The notes: a model not told the origin generated them from the letters alone. 64,000 bases of DNA from Candidatus Babeliales bacterium (GCA_041660205.1 JBAZWT010000001.1:71709-135708); one strand, 5' to 3'; numbered from the stretch's first letter, positions 35,174-44,492 are shown. Numbers and translations: made by a program.

Positions 35174-37138
35174 ATGATTATACATGTCCGTTTGTTGCAC
35201 TATGCATCAAAATTTTTTACATACAGTGTGCCCCATGAATTGCAGCATCAAATTTCTCCAGGAGTACTCGTCAAAGCTCCACTTGGCAATCGTATTATTC
35301 CTGCAGTCGTATCCCAAGTTGCTGACCCAGCACAAAAATATACCTTTACTATTAAGCCAATTCACTCGATTTATCCTTTTCCAAAAGATACTTTGTACGC
35401 TTCATTTATTGAAACGATTGGCAACTACTCTCAAACAGATTCTTTATATTTTCTGCAGCGCTTGCAGCAATTTTTATCAGAAAAGCAGCAAATAACAGAT
35501 ATTGTAGTACCTCTTGAGTCTGTAACTCACGCAGAGCAAGTTTCTTTTACCAGTGAGCAAGAAGATGCTTACAGCAAAATTGCTCCTTATGTTTTAGATA
35601 AAAAACATCAAACGTTTTTACTTCATGGAGTTACTGGTTCTGGAAAAACAGAAATTTATAAAAGGCTTGCGCAGGATGCTATAAAGCAGGGTAAAGCAGT
35701 GATCTTGCTTTTACCAGAAGTTGCTTTAGCTTTGCGCTTCGAAAGAATATTTGCTTCATATTTTGCTCAAACTCCCGTCATAGGATTTCATTCTGCTGCA
35801 CCTACAGGGCAAAAACGACTGCTTTGGCAATGTCTGCTTGAACAAAAGCCGATTATTATCATAGGTGTTCATATGCCTATTTTGTTACCTATAGCTCATT
35901 TAGGATTAATCATTGTTGATGAAGAGCATGACCATGGGTATCAAGAAAAGAAACATCCAAAAATTCATTCTCGCGACATGGCAATCTTAAAAGCTGCAAT
36001 GTATGGAGTACCTGTTGTTCTCGGTTCTGCTACGCCATCACTTCAATCTTTATGGAACGTTAAAAAGCGTGGATGGACTTTGCTGACCATGCTTAACCGA
36101 TTTTCAGGTAACTTCCCTAAAATTCAGTTTGCTTCTTTGAAAACGAAAAAGAAACGAAAACATTTTTGGATTACAGATGAACTACACAAAGCAATGCAAG
36201 ATCGCCTGGAAAAAAAAGAGCAGACCATTATTTTTTTAAATCGTCGTGGATATAGTTTTTTTGTACAATGTCCCTGCAGTTTTGTGTTTTCATGCGGTCA
36301 GTGCTCAGTAAGCTTGACGTTGCACCAAGATGATTCATTGTTGTGTCACTATTGTGGATACAGATCTTTTATTCCCACAATATGTCCTACGTGTGGCGTG
36401 AGTCATGAAGAATTTTTAAAAAAAGGTATTGGTACGCAACAAGTTGTCTCAATTTTGCAAAAATTATTTCCTCAAGCTCGCATTGAGCGTGCAGATTTAG
36501 ATACAACGGTGAAAAAAAGAAGTTGGGCAAATACTGTTGAAGAAATGCAAGAAGGGGCTATTGATATTTTGGTGGGAACACAGTCGATTACCAAGGGGTA
36601 TCATTTTGCAGGCGTTACGTTAGTTGGAGTTTTGTGGGCTGACTTGAACCTGCATTTTCCCGTGTATAACGCTGCAGAAACTGCTTTGCAACAACTAATT
36701 CAAGTTGCAGGACGTGCTGGTCGACAGTCGCAGGAAAGTACGGTGATTATTCAAGCGTTTGATGAGCATAAGATTTTTGGATTTGTGGATGAAACTAAGT
36801 ATCAAGCTTTTTACGATCAAGAAATTCAAAATCGAGTTGATGCGCAGTATCCTCCTTACAAACACATTGCTGAAATTGAATTAAAAGGTTCTGATCAAAA
36901 AATAGTTGAACAAGATGCAAAAAGATTTGCAGTTATGCTTCGTCAATGCGCAGAGCAACAAGGATTTGATGTGCAGATTTTAGGACCAATTCCAGCTATG
37001 ATTTATAAGATTAAAACTGTGTACAGCCAAAAGCTATTTCTAAAATCTTTTTCTAGAAGCTCTATGATAGAACTTTTTTCAGATCTTAAAAACTATAAAA
37101 TGAAATCAGCTGTTTATTTTACGATTGACCCTGTTTAG
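35174..37138 (+). CDS. priA: Primosomal helicase PriA
   Basis: Restarts stalled replication forks by loading the replicative helicase. 654 residues, near the short end of the family. An N-terminal DNA-binding domain (1-105) is followed by helicase motifs I (GVTGSGKT, about 153-160) and II (DEEH, near 250), then eight cysteines in the zinc-binding insertion (from CPCSFVFSCGQC to CPTCGV, about 367-414) and the C-terminal helicase lobe with QVAGRAGR. All main motifs are intact. The end overlaps the end of orn by 20 bases. Confidence 0.97.
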   Translation: MIIHVRLLHYASKFFTYSVPHELQHQISPGVLVKAPLGNRIIPAVVSQVADPAQKYTFTIKPIHSIYPFPKDTLYASFIETIGNYSQTDSLYFLQRLQQFLSEKQQITDIVVPLESVTHAEQVSFTSEQEDAYSKIAPYVLDKKHQTFLLHGVTGSGKTEIYKRLAQDAIKQGKAVILLLPEVALALRFERIFASYFAQTPVIGFHSAAPTGQKRLLWQCLLEQKPIIIIGVHMPILLPIAHLGLIIVDEEHDHGYQEKKHPKIHSRDMAILKAAMYGVPVVLGSATPSLQSLWNVKKRGWTLLTMLNRFSGNFPKIQFASLKTKKKRKHFWITDELHKAMQDRLEKKEQTIIFLNRRGYSFFVQCPCSFVFSCGQCSVSLTLHQDDSLLCHYCGYRSFIPTICPTCGVSHEEFLKKGIGTQQVVSILQKLFPQARIERADLDTTVKKRSWANTVEEMQEGAIDILVGTQSITKGYHFAGVTLVGVLWADLNLHFPVYNAAETALQQLIQVAGRAGRQSQESTVIIQAFDEHKIFGFVDETKYQAFYDQEIQNRVDAQYPPYKHIAEIELKGSDQKIVEQDAKRFAVMLRQCAEQQGFDVQILGPIPAMIYKIKTVYSQKLFLKSFSRSSMIELFSDLKNYKMKSAVYFTIDPV

Positions 37139-37691
37139 GTAAGATTTCAGGGATAGTAATAAAATTTGCGCGATAGAATTTTAATTCTTCAATCGATTCT
37201 TTAATGTCATCTAAAGCTCTATGAGAATTTACTTTTTTGTATTCAATCTTTTTCCCAGCCCATCTGCTCAGCATAATTTTAAATGCTGTAACGTCGACAA
37301 CGCGATAATGTAAAAAATCAACAAGAAGAGGCATTTCCTTTTTTAGAAAAATTTTATCAAACCATACGGTGTTACCACAAAGAGGAGAAGAGCCTTTTTC
37401 ACAATACATTTCTAAAAAATTTAAAGTTTCTTCTTCTGCTTGCTCAAGAGTGATAGTAGAATCTTTAACTTTTTGAGTGAGTCCAGTTTTACCATGTTGC
37501 TCAACACACCAAGCATTCATACGCTCTAAAACCTCATTAGATTGTTTGATAACTAAATCTGGACCAGTTGCAATAACGTTAAGGTCATTGTCTGTGATAA
37601 TGGTTGCGATTTCTAAAATAACATCATTGTTATAATCGAGACCTGTCATTTCAAGGTCAATCCATACCAAATAATTATTACTTTTTTTCAT
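37119..37691 (-). CDS. orn: Oligoribonuclease
   Basis: 3'-5' exonuclease that finishes RNA decay by degrading di- to pentanucleotides. 190 residues, a normal length. The DEDDh residues are seen: Asp12 and Glu14 in WIDLEMTGLD, an Asp in the middle, and the His and Asp of HRALDDIKESIEEL. Converges on priA with a 20-base overlap of the coding ends. The window also has RNase E/G. Confidence 0.97.
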   Translation of the reverse strand: MKKSNNYLVWIDLEMTGLDYNNDVILEIATIITDNDLNVIATGPDLVIKQSNEVLERMNAWCVEQHGKTGLTQKVKDSTITLEQAEEETLNFLEMYCEKGSSPLCGNTVWFDKIFLKKEMPLLVDFLHYRVVDVTAFKIMLSRWAGKKIEYKKVNSHRALDDIKESIEELKFYRANFITIPEILPKQGQS

Positions 37692-37702
37692 ATGAACTTT
37701 CT

Positions 37703-37758
37703 TTAAGAGGAATTAAAGCTTTACTGTAACTATAGTTAAAAAGGTTATTGTTGTAAAT
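37703..37758. repeat. Direct repeat, copy 1 of a duplicated 3' flank
   Basis: 56 bases matching 39705-39760 at about 52 positions, exactly 2002 bases away. Both copies follow the stop of an ankyrin-like paralogue, so the repeat marks a tandem duplication of gene plus flank. A small inverted repeat (37764-37788) around the stop codon may weakly terminate. Confidence 0.75.
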
Positions 37759-37782
37759 ATTTTCAATAATAGTTGCTAGTTA

Positions 37783-39687
37783 TTATTGTTTAAGCTCACA
37801 GTAGATTTGATATGACCTTCGATATTTTTCTGGTACATGTGTATGATCCTTTACAAGATCAAGAAAATCATTTAAACGATCAGAGAATTCTAGCAGGTCC
37901 CATATGGTCCTTTGACGTTCGTTTGATTCTTTTGTGTTAAAGTGAGCACCATTGTCAATTTGCCATAATAGATGTAAGCATTGTAACTTAGCTTTAATAA
38001 ATTTTTGTTTATAATGGCGTTTTTCTGTAAATTTTATTAATACTCCTGCAATATTATGGGCTACGGTTGAACCATGATATTTATCATTGTCGTTTGTTGG
38101 TTTTGTAAAATCTAGGCCTAAAGCGGCAGCCTCTAGCACTGGATTATACTTCCTATCTGTACGAAAAAAATTATGAGCAACTGTTTGCCCTTGGTTATTA
38201 TATTCATTTAACATTTCCTTTGGAACAGACCTAAGAATCTCTAACATGGTCTGTGGATTTTGTTCTTGCTGTAGAGCAGACATAAACTCTTGCTGAGATT
38301 GAAAATTAAATCGAGGTTGAGTTGTTACTGTGTCGTTATCGTCATCATCGTTATCATTTTGAGAAATACGCACCAAATTGTGTGAGTGATTTGGTTGTTT
38401 ATAGGTAGATGTTGTTACTAGCTTGCAATCGTCATCATGACCACCAATTAGAGGAGCTGGTAAAAAACGTTGTAACTGATTTTGTTGTTGATCAGTAGTT
38501 GTTTGGTTTAGGCACGACGCATCTTTTTTTGCTTTAATCTCTGCAGCGTTCTTTGCAAGCTCTCTTCCGAAAGCATAAGGATCATGAGTGTAACGCCGTA
38601 TACGAGATCGTTGAGATTGCTGCGCGTTATCGTCATCATCGTTATCATTTTGAGCTACTGATAATTGTTGAGAAGCAAGATGCTGCAAACAGCTTGGTGG
38701 TTGAATCGTAGGCGTTGAGTGCAGGAGAGAAGCAGCTTTATCTGCTTTAAGCTTTTCTCCAAAAGCATAAGGATTATGAGTGTAACGTCGTATACGATAT
38801 TGAAGAGGTTGCTGTGCGCAGGCTTTATCGTCATCTTGAGCGATAGCTTTAGATGTTGAATCAGATACTTGATCAACTGAATTGTCGTAATTTAAAGGCT
38901 TGACCGATTGATCTTTTGGTTGATGATAAGCAAGCAGATGGTCTAAGTTATTTAATTCTTTCTTAAAGCTTTTTGAAAGACCAGCCCCTTTTAAAAGGCT
39001 CCACACAGAGCTTGGACGTTTAATGTTAAAATGTGCACCATTGTCAATTTGCCATAATAGATGTAAGCGTTGCAAGTTACTTTTAATAAATTTTTGATTA
39101 GAACGGCGACTTTTTACAAGTTTTGTTAACAATCCTGCAATATCATGAGCTATGGCTGAACCAGGATATTTATCATTGTTATTTGAAGGTTTTGTAAAAT
39201 CTACGCCTAAAGCAGCAGCCTCTAGGACAGGATCATACTTCCTGTATATGCGAAAGAATTTATGAGCAACCGTTTGTCCTTCTTTGTTATATTCATTTAG
39301 CATTTCTTTTGGAACAGATCTAAGAATCTCTAGCATGATCTGTGGATTTTGCTCTTGCTGTAGAGCAGACATAAACTCTTGCTGAGATTGAAAATTAAAT
39401 CGACGTTGAGTTGTTACTGCATTGTCATCGTCATCATCGTCATTATTTTGAGTAACTGCTGCAAGATCTTGAGAGTTATTTTGTTGAATAGTAGCTGCTT
39501 GGATTAGGTATGAAGCAATTTTATCTGCTTTAAGTTTTTCTCCAAAGGCATAAGGATTATGGGTGTAACATTTTTTTTGAGTCTTTTTTATAGGAAAGTA
39601 AGCCTCTTCTTTTGTTGGTAAAGCAGATTCAAGAAGCATTGAACTAAAAAGACAAAATAAGATTGTGAGTTGGCTAGAACTATTCAT
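37783..39687 (-). CDS. Secreted modular ankyrin-like protein with YTHNPY motifs (larger paralogue)
   Basis: 634 residues from the ATG ending at 39687 (GGAA 8 bases upstream); a TTG four codons earlier is less likely. Signal peptide MNSSSQLTILFCLFSSMLLE. Two modules of about 130 residues (about 100-230 and 465-600) each contain GQTVAH and then G(S)xxAH with spacing near that of ankyrin repeats; I read them as degenerate ankyrin-like. Three linker segments start with Y-T-H-[ND]-P-Y and continue AFGEKLKADK or a variant, and each is followed by an Asp run coded by GAT/GAC repeats. The paralogue at 39816 has one module. The shape suggests an effector that binds host proteins; no function is shown. 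Confidence 0.75.
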   Translation of the reverse strand: MNSSSQLTILFCLFSSMLLESALPTKEEAYFPIKKTQKKCYTHNPYAFGEKLKADKIASYLIQAATIQQNNSQDLAAVTQNNDDDDDDNAVTTQRRFNFQSQQEFMSALQQEQNPQIMLEILRSVPKEMLNEYNKEGQTVAHKFFRIYRKYDPVLEAAALGVDFTKPSNNNDKYPGSAIAHDIAGLLTKLVKSRRSNQKFIKSNLQRLHLLWQIDNGAHFNIKRPSSVWSLLKGAGLSKSFKKELNNLDHLLAYHQPKDQSVKPLNYDNSVDQVSDSTSKAIAQDDDKACAQQPLQYRIRRYTHNPYAFGEKLKADKAASLLHSTPTIQPPSCLQHLASQQLSVAQNDNDDDDNAQQSQRSRIRRYTHDPYAFGRELAKNAAEIKAKKDASCLNQTTTDQQQNQLQRFLPAPLIGGHDDDCKLVTTSTYKQPNHSHNLVRISQNDNDDDDNDTVTTQPRFNFQSQQEFMSALQQEQNPQTMLEILRSVPKEMLNEYNNQGQTVAHNFFRTDRKYNPVLEAAALGLDFTKPTNDNDKYHGSTVAHNIAGVLIKFTEKRHYKQKFIKAKLQCLHLLWQIDNGAHFNTKESNERQRTIWDLLEFSDRLNDFLDLVKDHTHVPEKYRRSYQIYCELKQ

Positions 39688-39704
39688 ATAAATTTCCAAA
39701 GCAC

Positions 39705-39760
39705 TTAAGAGAAATTAAAACTTTGCTGCAACTATAGTTAAAAAGGTTATTGTTGTAAAT
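39705..39760. repeat. Direct repeat, copy 2 of a duplicated 3' flank
   Basis: Partner of 37703-37758, with four differences in 56 bases. It overlaps the terminator hairpin after the smaller ankyrin-like gene. Confidence 0.75.
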
Positions 39761-39782
39761 TGTTTTCAACAATAACCTTTTT
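39739..39782 (-). terminator. Intrinsic terminator after the smaller ankyrin-like gene
   Basis: On the minus strand AAAAAGGTTATTGTTG pairs perfectly with CAACAATAACCTTTTT around an 11-base loop, and the stem ends in a T run. Confidence 0.85.
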
Positions 39783-39815
39783 AATATTATTTTTGAGCTC
39801 ACAGTAGGTTTGATA

Positions 39816-40601
39816 TCACTTCTGATAGTTTTCTGGCACACGTGTATGATCCTTTAAAAGATCAAGAAAATCATTTAAAAGACCAGAGAATTCTAGTAGG
39901 TCCCATACGGTCCTTTGACGTTCGTTTGATTCTTTTGTGTTAAAGTGAACACCGTTGTCAATTTGCCATAATAAGTGTAAACGTTGTAATTTATTTTTAA
40001 TAAAATTTTGATTAGAATTGCGACTTTTTGCAAGTTTTATTAACAATCCTGCAATATCATGAGCTATGGTTGAACCAGGATATTTATCATTGTTGCTTGA
40101 AGGTTTTGTAAAATCTACGCCTAAAGCAGCAGCCTCTAGGACAGGATCATACTTTCTGTATATGCGAAAGAATTTGTGAGCAACTGTTTGTCCTTTGTTA
40201 TTATATTCATTTAACATTTCCTTTGGAATAGACCTAAGAATCTCTAACATGGTCTGTGGGTTTTGTTCTTGCTGTAGAGCAGACAGAAACTCTTGCTGAG
40301 ATTGAAAATTAAATCGACGTTGAGTTGTTACTGTGTTGTCATTGTCGCTATCGTCATTATTTTGAGCAATTGCTGCAAGATTTTGAGAATTATTTTGTTG
40401 AGCTATAACTGCTTGGATTAGACATGAAGCAGTTTTTTCTGCTTTAAGCTTTTCTCCAAAAGCATAAGGATTATGTGTGTAATAATTTCTTTGAGTTTTT
40501 TTTACAGAGATCTCAGTTTCTGGTTTGGTAGGAAAAGCAGCTTCAAGCAGCATTGAACTAAAAAGACAAAATAAGATTGGGAGTCGTTTAGAACTATGCA
40601 T
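39816..40601 (-). CDS. Secreted ankyrin-like protein with YTHNPY motif (smaller paralogue)
   Basis: 261 residues from the ATG ending at 40601 (TTGGAAAA upstream). Signal peptide MHSSKRLPILFCLFSSMLLE, then YTHNPYAFGEKLKAEK, an Asp/Asn run, and one ankyrin-like module with GQTVAH and GSTIAH. It is nearly identical to parts of both modules of the neighbouring gene, including the C-terminal ERQRTVWDLLEFSG segment shared with the end of the larger protein. Tandem duplication is supported by the shared 3' flank. Start of the gene lies about 195 bases from the divergent ddl gene. Confidence 0.75.
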   Translation of the reverse strand: MHSSKRLPILFCLFSSMLLEAAFPTKPETEISVKKTQRNYYTHNPYAFGEKLKAEKTASCLIQAVIAQQNNSQNLAAIAQNNDDSDNDNTVTTQRRFNFQSQQEFLSALQQEQNPQTMLEILRSIPKEMLNEYNNKGQTVAHKFFRIYRKYDPVLEAAALGVDFTKPSSNNDKYPGSTIAHDIAGLLIKLAKSRNSNQNFIKNKLQRLHLLWQIDNGVHFNTKESNERQRTVWDLLEFSGLLNDFLDLLKDHTRVPENYQK

Positions 40602-40719
40602 ATAATTTTCCAAAGTTTATAAAGTGAAAAAGTAAAAAGTATGAAATAAAAACTATAAAAAGTGTAATGTTTTCAAATAGAAAGTCAAAAATCATTATTG
40701 CATAGCAGAAGATGTTTTT

Positions 40720-40747
40720 TTGAAAAACATCATGAATTCTGTACACT
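40720..40747 (+). promoter_or_regulatory. Possible promoter for the double ligase gene
   Basis: TTGAAA, 16 bases and TACACT lie about 50 bases before the ATG at 40796. The -35 overlaps a 9-pair hairpin (40711-40731). Moderate match only. Confidence 0.4.
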
Positions 40748-40795
40748 AAAAAGTAGATTTTATAAGTTTTCATAGTGATCATATTGGGGTAAGAC

Positions 40796-42982
40796 ATGTT
40801 AAAAGTTGGTGTGCTGTTGGGCGGAAAATCGATTGAGCGAGAAGTATCGCTTAATTCTGGCAGAACAATTTGTGATCATTTAGACACGCAGCTTTTTGAA
40901 GTTTTACCAATATTTCAAACAGCAGCCGGCGATTTATATTTATTACCTTGGTCTTTTTTATATCGTGGAAAAATTGCTGACTTTGAGCATCGATTAGAAA
41001 AAGAAGCTCAAAAAATTATATGGGATGATCTGCCAAGCCTTGTAGATTTTATGTACATTGCAACTCATGGAAAATACGCTGAAGATGGACGACTCCAGGC
41101 GATGCTAGAGTTGCTTAAAATTCCATATCTTGGCTCAAAAGTTTTTGGTAGCTCTCTTGGCATGAATAAACTTTTACATAATCATTTTTTACATTTTCAA
41201 GGGATTGAAACTCCAAAATGTTTTGGTTTAACGGTTCATGAAGTAAAATTATATGACGTAATTCAAATTCAAAAAAAGTTCGAAGAAAAAAATATAACAT
41301 TTCCTGTAGTTGTTAAGCCTCAAAACGAAGGCTCAAGTTTTGGTGTTTTTGTGGTGCATGGGCCAGAAAAGCTACAAGAGTTTATAACAAAAGCATGCTT
41401 TATCAGTGGATCTGTCGGTCAAGGAGTTTTGATTGAAGAAAAAATTGTTGGAATGGAATTTACGTGCATTATTTTAACTGATTATATCAATAATCAGTTT
41501 TTGCCTTTGCCGCCAACAGAAATTTTACTCCAAAAGGGCGCTGAAATTTTTGATTACCAACAAAAATATATGCCTGGTGCAGCCAATGAAAGAACACCAG
41601 CTTCATGCAGTGCGCAAGATCTACAATTGATTCAAGATACTTGCGTAAAAGCTATGCAGGCGCTGCAATTTACTAACATGGCACGCATTGATGGATTTTT
41701 AACGGCAGATAAACGTGTGATTATAATTGATAGTAATCCTTTATCTGGCATGGGACCTGCTACGTTTTTATTCCGACAAGCTGCCGAAGTAGGCATAGGG
41801 CACGGCCAGCTTATCAATCACCTTATTAAAACAGAATTGAAAAGTTATAACATGGAAAAACAAGTGAAAAAACAAGTTGAATCCAAAAAAATTCGTGTAG
41901 CTGTTTTGCTTGGCGGTCCGAGCAATGAAAAAGAAACTTCTTTTAATTCAGGACGTAACGTTTGTTATAAATTATCTCCAGAAAAATATGATGTCACGCC
42001 AGTGTTTGTAGATAATAATATGAAGCTTCATATATTGGACAATCGTTTGCTTGTTCATACATCGACCCGAGAAGTTCAAGCAAACATTGCGCAAGCAAAG
42101 GCAATTTCTTGGTCTGATTTAAAAAACATTACTGATTTTGTATTTATTGCATTGCATGGTGGTCCAGGTGAAAATGGTATAGTTCAAGGAACGCTTGAAA
42201 TGCTAGGTTTGCCATACAATGGCCCATCAGTTTTTGCGAGTGCTTTATGCATGGATAAATATAAAACGGGACAATTTCTGCGAGCTCAAGGTTTTCAAGT
42301 GCCACAATCACTGCTTCTTTCAAAAGAAGAGTGGCAACAAAAAAACATGGAAAGTGTGAACGCGTTTACCGAAAATGTTGGATTTCCGTGCATTGTTAAG
42401 CCTCATGATGATGGATGCAGCGTGATGGTGTTTTCTCCAAAAAATGAGCAAGAACTGCAAGAGGCATTACAAGCTATTTTTATGCAAAAACAGTCGGTAC
42501 TGTTAGAAGAGCGAATTTTTGGCATGGAATTAACGGTTGGAGTAGTTGGAAATGAAAATCCACGAGCTCTTGCGCCAAGTGAGTCTGTTGCTAAAGCTGG
42601 TATTTTAAGCAGTGAAGAAAAATTTTTACCAGGAGCAGGAGAAAATCAAACTCCAGCTCGGCTTTCTCCAGAAGATATTGCACTGGTTCAAAAAACAGTT
42701 AAAGATGCTTATGTGGCTATGACATGCGCTGGCTATTCTCGCATTGACTGTTTTTTCCAAACAGCAGAGCAGTCACCAACGGGTAAAAAGCGAGTTGTGA
42801 TTTTAGAATGTAACACGCTTCCTGCACTAACACCCGCAACATGCTTGTTTCATCAAGCGGCAGAAGAAGGGTTGCGCCCAATGGATTTACTTGATGAAAT
42901 AGTTCAGCTTGGATTTCAAGCGCACCAACAAGATGAAGTTGTCAGCGTCGATCAAATTTTACAGAGCCATAAGCAGCTTTAA
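40796..42982 (+). CDS. ddl: Fused tandem D-alanine--D-alanine ligase (two Ddl modules)
   Basis: Joins D-Ala to D-Ala for peptidoglycan. Normal Ddl has about 310-370 residues; this protein has 728 and holds two complete ATP-grasp ligase modules (about 1-350 and 367-725) joined by a Lys/Gln-rich linker. Module 1 has GGKSIEREVSL, KPQNEGSSFG, the KY of the Ser-Tyr-Glu triad, and DSNPLSGM, but MNK instead of MDK and Asp instead of the metal Glu. Module 2 has GGPSNEKETSF, MDK, and ECNTLP, but GCS for GSS, KF for KY and PAL for PGM. The first module therefore keeps the substrate triad and the second keeps the MDK and metal residues. The last bases overlap the converging symporter gene by four. GGGG lies before the ATG. 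Confidence 0.93.
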   Translation: MLKVGVLLGGKSIEREVSLNSGRTICDHLDTQLFEVLPIFQTAAGDLYLLPWSFLYRGKIADFEHRLEKEAQKIIWDDLPSLVDFMYIATHGKYAEDGRLQAMLELLKIPYLGSKVFGSSLGMNKLLHNHFLHFQGIETPKCFGLTVHEVKLYDVIQIQKKFEEKNITFPVVVKPQNEGSSFGVFVVHGPEKLQEFITKACFISGSVGQGVLIEEKIVGMEFTCIILTDYINNQFLPLPPTEILLQKGAEIFDYQQKYMPGAANERTPASCSAQDLQLIQDTCVKAMQALQFTNMARIDGFLTADKRVIIIDSNPLSGMGPATFLFRQAAEVGIGHGQLINHLIKTELKSYNMEKQVKKQVESKKIRVAVLLGGPSNEKETSFNSGRNVCYKLSPEKYDVTPVFVDNNMKLHILDNRLLVHTSTREVQANIAQAKAISWSDLKNITDFVFIALHGGPGENGIVQGTLEMLGLPYNGPSVFASALCMDKYKTGQFLRAQGFQVPQSLLLSKEEWQQKNMESVNAFTENVGFPCIVKPHDDGCSVMVFSPKNEQELQEALQAIFMQKQSVLLEERIFGMELTVGVVGNENPRALAPSESVAKAGILSSEEKFLPGAGENQTPARLSPEDIALVQKTVKDAYVAMTCAGYSRIDCFFQTAEQSPTGKKRVVILECNTLPALTPATCLFHQAAEEGLRPMDLLDEIVQLGFQAHQQDEVVSVDQILQSHKQL

Positions 42983-44268
42983 GCTGACAATTCTTTTCTG
43001 TGTCGCAGCGTTAAAATAAAAAGTCCTGCAATGTTTGGCAAAACTATAAGCGGTAAAATTAAATCAGCAATATCCCAAAGCATTGGAGTGTCAACGATTG
43101 CTCCAAGGAAAATAAAGAAACAGACAAAGCCGTAATAAATAGTTAACCAACGATTGTTGGTTAAAAATCCAAAACATTTACTTCCGTTAAAGCTATTACC
43201 GAGTGTTGCACCAATAATGCATATGGTAACTGTTGTAGTCAAGGCAAAGGTACCAAAAATTGGAAGTGCAATTTTAAAAGCATGCATAGCTAAGTCATTA
43301 GAGACTTTTCCCATAGTCCATACTCCAGTGACAAGAGTGACAAGTCCTGAAATTATAGATAGAAAGGTATTCATAAAAATTGAATACATTCCCAAAATTC
43401 CTTGATTGGTAGCGCTGTCAGTGTCTGAGTATGCATGGGGAATTGCTGCGGTTCCTACACCGGCCTCAGTCGTAAATGCACCTTTAAAAATTCCCTGACG
43501 AAGTCCCATAAGAGCTGTTGATCCTAGAAATCCACCAACGGCTGCAGTCGGGCAAAATGCATGAGTAAAAATTGAAATGATAGCGCTTTTGAGTGCTGGG
43601 ATATTTGCAAAAATAATAAAAAAAGATGAGAACAAATAGGTCGTGTACATTAAAGGTACGGCTTTTGAAGCAAAAAAACCGATCGTTTTTGTGCCACTAA
43701 TCAACATGAATAAAACAAATATGGCAATGATCAGTCCGGTGACTGGTTCAGGAACTCCGTGGTAAGCGTACGTGGCAGCCAGTGCTTTTGACTGCAGTGC
43801 TGACCAAGATGAAAAGAGAAAAATGCTTAAGGTTCCATACCAGCTTGCAAGAAACGGATGTACTTGATACAGATATCCAGTCGGCCCACCAATGATAGAT
43901 CCATCCTTAGCGTAACGTTTATACTTTACCGCAAAGGTAACTTCAGTAAACTTCGTAACCGATCCAAAAAAAGCATAAATTGCCATCCAAAAAAGAGCAC
44001 CCGGACCACCAATGGCAATCGCAATAGGTGGGGTTAAAATATTACCCATGCCAAGGCTAGTTGACATTGCAGTGTACAAAGCCTGCATTGGACTCAAGGT
44101 GTTTTGTGTTGAATGTTGTGATTTTTTTAATTGGATGATGTGTAAAAACTGTTTGAATTTTCTGAGCTGTGGAAATTTAGTTATGAAAGATAAAATGATT
44201 CCTGAGCTTAAAAATATACACGCAAGGGGAACATCTATCGCATGAATAATTGTTTTCAGTGTGATCAT
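42979..44268 (-). CDS. Sodium/alanine symporter (AGCS family)
   Basis: 429 residues from the ATG ending at 44268 (AAGGG upstream). About 10-11 membrane helices are visible. Family signatures are present: STSLGMGNILTPPIAIAIGG and PGALFWM, then DGSIIGGPTGYLY. Such proteins import alanine or glycine with sodium. Being next to a D-Ala-D-Ala ligase suggests alanine supply for the cell wall, though the genes converge and are not one operon. Confidence 0.93.
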   Translation of the reverse strand: MITLKTIIHAIDVPLACIFLSSGIILSFITKFPQLRKFKQFLHIIQLKKSQHSTQNTLSPMQALYTAMSTSLGMGNILTPPIAIAIGGPGALFWMAIYAFFGSVTKFTEVTFAVKYKRYAKDGSIIGGPTGYLYQVHPFLASWYGTLSIFLFSSWSALQSKALAATYAYHGVPEPVTGLIIAIFVLFMLISGTKTIGFFASKAVPLMYTTYLFSSFFIIFANIPALKSAIISIFTHAFCPTAAVGGFLGSTALMGLRQGIFKGAFTTEAGVGTAAIPHAYSDTDSATNQGILGMYSIFMNTFLSIISGLVTLVTGVWTMGKVSNDLAMHAFKIALPIFGTFALTTTVTICIIGATLGNSFNGSKCFGFLTNNRWLTIYYGFVCFFIFLGAIVDTPMLWDIADLILPLIVLPNIAGLFILTLRHRKELSA

Positions 44269-44420
44269 CAAAGCCCTTACATTATGAAAAAACATGTTTT
44301 GCTTAGAATAGCTCAGAACGTATAAATGTATAAATTTATTTAGTCACACATTAATAGGTTGAAAAGTTTTTTATTTGAATATGAATGACGGTTGTTTTTT
44401 GTTCGATTTACATCTAGCAA

Positions 44421-44470
44421 AATTTTATGGGGCTGGCATATGCGTTTATTCATGCCAGCCCCATAAAGTT
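44421..44470 (-). terminator. Intrinsic terminator after the 44493 gene
   Basis: A long stem (TTTATGGGGCTGGCAT with its complement, one mismatch beyond) in the gap between two minus-strand genes. It would end transcription of the gene at 44493-45485. The rest of the 224-base gap shows nothing clear. Confidence 0.75.
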
Positions 44471-44492
44471 TTATTGCAGTTTGACTGTTTTA

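Noticed and set aside
37764..37788. Hairpin at the end of the larger ankyrin-like gene as a terminator
   Set aside because: The stem is AT-only, includes the stop codon and lacks a T run on the coding strand.
40711..40731. Nine-pair hairpin before ddl as a riboswitch or terminator
   Set aside because: It is a simple A/T stem that overlaps the possible -35 and has no other structure. There is not enough to name it.
40594..40797. A 67-codon minus-strand frame in the gap before the ddl gene
   Set aside because: It is AT-rich, made of Phe/Ile/Tyr codons, overlaps the first bases of both neighbouring genes and has no ribosome site. It would cover the likely promoter.
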